A stretch of 64,000 nt of DNA from positions 124,001-188,000 of the forward strand of contig NZ_DALZFB010000004.1 in NCBI RefSeq assembly GCF_031979925.1, in the 5' to 3' direction. The DNA comes from Pseudescherichia sp031979925 (GTDB lineage Bacteria > Pseudomonadota > Gammaproteobacteria > Enterobacterales > Enterobacteriaceae). Shown here in pieces: positions 60,257-64,000 of this stretch. Below the pieces are notes generated by a model. That model was not told the origin of the DNA and searched no databases. It worked only from the letters and a program-made list of their open reading frames with translations. Position 1 is the first letter of the stretch; each line of letters starts with the position of its first letter. Both the position numbers and the translations under genes were made by a program.

Positions 60257-61579
60257 ATGCAAGCCTATTTCGACCAACTTGACCGCGTTCGCTATGAAGG
60301 CCCGAAAACCGCCAACCCGTTAGCCTTTCGCCACTACAACCCGGATGAACTGGTGCTGGGCAAGCGGATGGAAGATCACCTGCGCTTTGCTGCCTGCTAC
60401 TGGCACACCTTCTGCTGGACCGGCGCAGATATGTTTGGCGTTGGCGCGTTCGAACGCCCGTGGCAGCAGGCTGGCGATGCGCTGGCGCTGGCAAAACGCA
60501 AAGCCGACGTGGCCTTTGAGTTTTTCCACAAGCTCAACGTTCCCTACTACTGCTTCCACGATGTGGATGTCTCCCCGGAAGGGGCGTCGCTGAAGGAGTA
60601 TCTCAATAACTTTGCCACTATGACCGACATCCTGGCCGAGAAGCAGCAGCAGAGCGGCGTGAAGCTGCTGTGGGGCACGGCAAACTGCTTCACTCACCCA
60701 CGCTACGGCGCGGGCGCAGCGACGAACCCGGATCCGGAAGTCTTTAGCTGGGCGGCAACCCAGGTAGTTACCGCCATGAACGCTACCCATAAGCTGGGCG
60801 GTGAAAACTACGTGCTGTGGGGCGGCCGGGAAGGGTATGAAACGCTGCTCAATACCGATCTGCGCCAGGAGCGTGAACAGATCGGCCGCTTTATGCAGAT
60901 GGTGGTCGAGCACAAACACAAAATTGGCTTCCAGGGCACGCTGCTTATTGAGCCGAAGCCGCAGGAGCCAACCAAGCACCAGTACGACTATGACGTGGCT
61001 ACGGTCTATGGCTTCCTCAAGCAGTTTGGTCTTGAGAAAGAGATCAAGGTCAATATCGAGGCCAACCACGCCACGCTGGCCGGGCACTCCTTCCACCATG
61101 AGATCGCCTCTGCAATTGCGCTGGGTATTTTCGGCTCCGTTGATGCCAACCGCGGCGACATGCAGCTGGGCTGGGATACGGACCAGTTCCCGAACAGCGT
61201 CGAAGAGAACGCGCTGGTGATGTATGAGATCGTGAAGGCGGGGGGCTTTATCACCGGCGGCCTGAACTTTGATGCCAAAGTGCGTCGCCAGAGCACCGAC
61301 AAATACGATCTGTTCTATGGTCATATTGGCGCGATGGACACTATGGCGCTGGCGCTGAAGGTAGCGGCCCGCATGATCGAAGATGGCGAGCTGGATAAGC
61401 GCGTGGCGAAACGCTACGCGGGCTGGAATGGTGAGCTGGGCCAGCAGATCCTGAAAGGGCAGCTTACGCTGACCGAGCTGGCGAAGTACGCTGAACAGCA
61501 AAATCTGGCCCCGCAGCACCAGAGCGGTCATCAGGAGCTGCTGGAAAACCTGGTCAACCACTATATTTTTGATAAATAA
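60257..61579 (+). CDS. xylA: Xylose isomerase
   Basis: Isomerises D-xylose to D-xylulose with two divalent metals. Catalytic H101 in YYCFHDVDVSPEG, metal-ligand blocks TLLIEPKPQEPTKHQYD and INIEANHATLAGHSFHHE, and the WDTDQFP Asp ligands. ATG 60257, behind ggag, gives 440 residues as in E. coli; an ATG six codons upstream is less well placed. Confidence 0.97.
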   Translation: MQAYFDQLDRVRYEGPKTANPLAFRHYNPDELVLGKRMEDHLRFAACYWHTFCWTGADMFGVGAFERPWQQAGDALALAKRKADVAFEFFHKLNVPYYCFHDVDVSPEGASLKEYLNNFATMTDILAEKQQQSGVKLLWGTANCFTHPRYGAGAATNPDPEVFSWAATQVVTAMNATHKLGGENYVLWGGREGYETLLNTDLRQEREQIGRFMQMVVEHKHKIGFQGTLLIEPKPQEPTKHQYDYDVATVYGFLKQFGLEKEIKVNIEANHATLAGHSFHHEIASAIALGIFGSVDANRGDMQLGWDTDQFPNSVEENALVMYEIVKAGGFITGGLNFDAKVRRQSTDKYDLFYGHIGAMDTMALALKVAARMIEDGELDKRVAKRYAGWNGELGQQILKGQLTLTELAKYAEQQNLAPQHQSGHQELLENLVNHYIFDK

Positions 61580-61586
61580 CCAGCAT

Positions 61587-61655
61587 TGCCCGGTGGCGCT
61601 GCGCTTACCGGGCCTACGAACCTGTAGGCCGGGCAAACGCAGTGCCACCCGGCGT
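61587..61655. repeat. BIME between xylA and xylB
   Basis: Two REP units facing each other (cccggtggcgctgcgctt accggg and gtaggccgggcaaacgcag). It lies inside the xylAB operon and can form RNA stems that separate the expression of the two genes. Confidence 0.85.
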
Positions 61656-61674
61656 TTTCAAGGGAGTCACTGCT

Positions 61675-63129
61675 ATGTATATCGGCATCGATCTGGGCAC
61701 GTCGGGTGTAAAAGCCATCCTGCTGAACGAGCAGGGCGAGATGCTGGCTTCGCACACCGAGAAGCTCTCCGTCTCACGTCCGCATCCGCTCTGGTCAGAG
61801 CAGGATCCCAACCAGTGGTGGCAGGCGACAAATAGCGCGTTGAAGGCTCTGGGTCAGCAGCAGCAGCTGGCCGGGGTAAAGGCCATCGGCATTGCCGGGC
61901 AGATGCACGGTGCAACGCTGCTGGACAGCGATAATTGCGTTCTGCGTCCGGCCATTCTGTGGAACGACGGCCGCTGTGCAGAGGAGTGCGCCCTGCTGGA
62001 GACGGCGGTACCTGACTCGCGCCAGATCACCGGCAACCTGATGATGCCCGGCTTTACCGCACCCAAGCTGCTGTGGGTTAAACGCCACGAGCCTGAGGTG
62101 TTTGCCCAGGTAGCGAAAGTGCTGCTGCCGAAGGATTATCTGCGTCTGCGCATGACCGGCGAGTACGCCAGCGATATGTCCGACGCGGCGGGAACCATGT
62201 GGCTCGACGTGGCTAAACGCGACTGGAGCGATGAGATGCTCGCCGCCTGCGGGCTCTCCCGCGAGAACATGCCCAACCTGTTTGAGGGGAGTGAGATTGC
62301 CGGCACGCTGCTGCCGGAGGTGGCGGCCGCATGGGGAATGCCTGCCGTACCGGTCGTGGCCGGGGGCGGGGATAACGCTGCGGGCGCGGTGGGTGTCGGC
62401 ATGGCGGATGCCGGGCAGGCGATGCTCTCCCTGGGCACATCGGGAGTCTACTTCGCGGTCAGCAACGGTTTCCTTAGCAAGCCAGAGAGCGCCGTGCACA
62501 GCTTCTGTCATGCGCTGCCCGATCGTTGGCACCTGATGTCAGTGATGCTCAGCGCGGCCTCCTGCCTCGACTGGGCGGCGGCGCTCACCGGGCTGGATTC
62601 GGTCTCTGAGCTGATTGCCGCAGCGGAGCAGGCTGACGATAGCGCGGGCGATCTCTGGTTTTTACCCTATCTCTCCGGGGAGCGTACTCCGCACAACAAT
62701 CCGCAGGCGAAGGGCGTTTTCTTTGGCCTGACGCATCAGCATGGGCGGCGCGAGCTGGCCAGAGCGGTGCTGGAAGGCGTTGGTTACGCGCTGGCGGACG
62801 GGATGGATGCGGTGCATGCCTGCGGCGTGACGCCGAAAAGCATCACCCTGATCGGCGGCGGGGCACGCAGCGCCTACTGGCGGCAGATGCTGGCAGATAT
62901 CAGCGGTCAGCAGCTCGACTACCGCACCGGGGGTGACGTCGGTCCGGCGCTGGGCGCGGCCCGGCTGGCGCAAATTGCAGCTAATCCACAGACGCCGCTG
63001 GCGGATCTCCTCCCGCAGCTGCCGCTGGAGCAAGAACATCACCCGGACGCAGAACGTCATCAGGCCTATGCGCCACGGCGGGAGACCTTCCGTAAGATCT
63101 ACCAGCAGCTGTTACCGTTGATGTCGTGA
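61675..63129 (+). CDS. xylB: Xylulokinase
   Basis: FGGY kinase that phosphorylates D-xylulose to xylulose-5-phosphate. ATP-site GIDLGTSGVKAILLNE, substrate-site AIGIAGQMHGATLLD and AILWNDGRC, VVAGGGDNAAGAVGVG with the catalytic Asp, and the C-terminal ITLIGGGARSAYWRQMLADI. Start at ATG 61675 behind aaggga; 484 residues as in E. coli. Confidence 0.97.
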   Translation: MYIGIDLGTSGVKAILLNEQGEMLASHTEKLSVSRPHPLWSEQDPNQWWQATNSALKALGQQQQLAGVKAIGIAGQMHGATLLDSDNCVLRPAILWNDGRCAEECALLETAVPDSRQITGNLMMPGFTAPKLLWVKRHEPEVFAQVAKVLLPKDYLRLRMTGEYASDMSDAAGTMWLDVAKRDWSDEMLAACGLSRENMPNLFEGSEIAGTLLPEVAAAWGMPAVPVVAGGGDNAAGAVGVGMADAGQAMLSLGTSGVYFAVSNGFLSKPESAVHSFCHALPDRWHLMSVMLSAASCLDWAAALTGLDSVSELIAAAEQADDSAGDLWFLPYLSGERTPHNNPQAKGVFFGLTHQHGRRELARAVLEGVGYALADGMDAVHACGVTPKSITLIGGGARSAYWRQMLADISGQQLDYRTGGDVGPALGAARLAQIAANPQTPLADLLPQLPLEQEHHPDAERHQAYAPRRETFRKIYQQLLPLMS

Positions 63130-63151
63130 TCGTTTTACGATGTTAATGACG

Positions 63152-63186
63152 TTGTAGGCCCGGCAAGCGCACGCGCCGCCGGGCAT
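63152..63186. repeat. REP element between xylB and wecH
   Basis: gtaggcccggcaagcgcac and gccgccgggca arms at the convergent ends of xylB and wecH. E. coli has yiaAB in this gap; here it is only about 60 bp. Confidence 0.75.
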
Positions 63187-63190
63187 CTCT

Positions 63191-64000
63191 TTAACTTACA
63201 AACCTGCGCTTATCTATTCGCTGTAACAACATCGACAGCAGCAGGCTAATCACAATCGTCACGCTGAAAATCCACACGATATCCGGCACTGGCCAGGGCA
63301 GCTCGACGCCGCGGGTGCGCAGGGCGTGGATCACCAGCGCGTGAAAGCCGTAGATCCCCAGCGAGTGGCGTGAGATCAGCCCCAGCCCCGGCAGCGGACG
63401 CGTGTTGAGCCTGTTTTTCACCAGCGTCAGCAGCGAGACCGCGCAGATAAAGACCATCGGCCCGCAGTAGACATACCAGGTATCGGCGAAGTCGCCGCGC
63501 CACTGCAGCTCATACAGCGTCCCGCGCGAGATGATCGTCACCGCGATGATAAACAGCGCCCCGCAGATCCAGTTAAGATATTTTTTATCGGTATCCATCG
63601 TGCCGATAGCGCGGCCGAGCAGGCCGTAGAGCACGTAGTAGAAGGTATCCCCGGCGATATAGAGGTTGACCGGCAGCCACTCCACGCCGCCCGCCTTCAG
63701 CGGCACGGTATTGGGGTTCGCCAAAATGCCCAGCACTACCATCAGCGCCAGCAGCATCTTGCCGCTGACGTTTTTCACCTGAATCAGCGGCGAGACCAGA
63801 TAGATCACCACAATCGCAAAGAAAAACCACAGGTGGTAGAAGACCGGCTTTTGCAGCAGGTTACGCAGGCTCAGTTCGCTGTTCATCGAGGTAAAGAAGG
63901 TGATGTAGAGCAGAGCGACAGTGCTGTAGAAGAGCAGGCAGAGTGCAATGCGCAGAAAATTGCGCGGCTGGGCGCTGCGCTCGCCAAAGAAGAGGTAGCC
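63191..64000 (-). CDS. wecH: O-acetyltransferase WecH, 5' end outside the window
   Basis: Acyltransferase-3 membrane protein, reported in E. coli (YiaH) to acetylate enterobacterial common antigen. The frame continues unbroken to the window end (GYLFFGERSAQPRNFLRI), so the ATG at 63886 is internal (MNSELSLRN corresponds to about residue 100 of the E. coli protein). Visible: PVFYHLWFFFAIVVIYLVSPL, several membrane segments and ISRHSLGIYGFHALVIHALRTRG. About 60 N-terminal residues with the catalytic His region are missing from view. Confidence 0.9.
   Translation of the reverse strand, partial: GYLFFGERSAQPRNFLRIALCLLFYSTVALLYITFFTSMNSELSLRNLLQKPVFYHLWFFFAIVVIYLVSPLIQVKNVSGKMLLALMVVLGILANPNTVPLKAGGVEWLPVNLYIAGDTFYYVLYGLLGRAIGTMDTDKKYLNWICGALFIIAVTIISRGTLYELQWRGDFADTWYVYCGPMVFICAVSLLTLVKNRLNTRPLPGLGLISRHSLGIYGFHALVIHALRTRGVELPWPVPDIVWIFSVTIVISLLLSMLLQRIDKRRFVS

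Noticed and set aside
60320..61648. 442-codon open frame antisense to xylA
   Set aside because: Mirror of the highly conserved xylA; no known domain, and it would run into the BIME.

Overview
The window is a chromosomal segment of an enteric bacterium (Enterobacteriaceae). Gene order follows the E. coli/Salmonella backbone (mutM-coaD-waa-hldD-kbl-tdh ... envC-gpmI-secB-gpsA-cysE-lldPRD-yibL-mtl-selAB-aldB ... avtA-malS-bax-xyl-wecH), the proteins are close to E. coli homologues in length and motifs, and REP/BIME palindromes of the CCGGGT-ggcgctgcgctt-ACCCGG type lie between genes. The genus cannot be fixed from sequence alone. An Enterobacter/Lelliottia/Leclercia/Citrobacter-like organism would fit.

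Layout. (1) 1-17.9 kb: DNA repair (mutM), CoA synthesis (coaD) and the LPS core locus: waaA; an RfaH/JUMPstart-controlled operon waaQ-G-P-I-J-K; and the opposing hldD-waaF-waaC-waaL operon. The distal waa genes are AT-rich and the outer-core set is Salmonella-like but lacks waaB, waaZ and waaS. A waaY-like kinase sits outside the cluster between tdh and waaH. (2) 17.9-29.2 kb: cell-division hydrolase activator envC, glycolysis (gpmI), redox and secretion (yibN-grxC-secB-gpsA), serine acetyltransferase (cysE), tRNA methylation (trmL) and L-lactate use (lldPRD) with two LldR operators and an ArcA box. (3) 29.5-35.1 kb: a single 1855-residue DUF4011-SF1 helicase-DUF559/Vsr-type nuclease-DUF3320 protein, AT-rich, inserted between the lld control region and yibL. 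This is the best candidate for an antiviral system in the window (architecture as in Hhe). (4) 35.3-48.2 kb: yibL, the mannitol operon mtlADR with four CRP sites, yibI-yibH-yibF, selenocysteine machinery selAB, a ROK kinase and aldB. (5) 48.2-50.2 kb: an AT-rich islet bounded by REP elements, with a solitary PD-(D/E)xK nuclease-like gene, a hicA remnant and an orphan hicB. (6) 50.2-64 kb: avtA, malS (MalT boxes), bax (with an internal 15-bp repeat), the xylose regulon xylR-xylHGF / xylAB, and the start-truncated wecH at the window edge.

How it fits together: most of the window is core metabolism and envelope synthesis. LPS inner core (hldD, waaA, C, F, Q, P, Y), outer core (waaG, I, J, K, H) and ligase (waaL) are encoded within 18 kb. 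Three catabolic modules (lactate, mannitol, xylose) each carry recognisable local control sites. Accessory content is limited to the waa distal genes, the waaY position, the large helicase-nuclease and the aldB-avtA islet.
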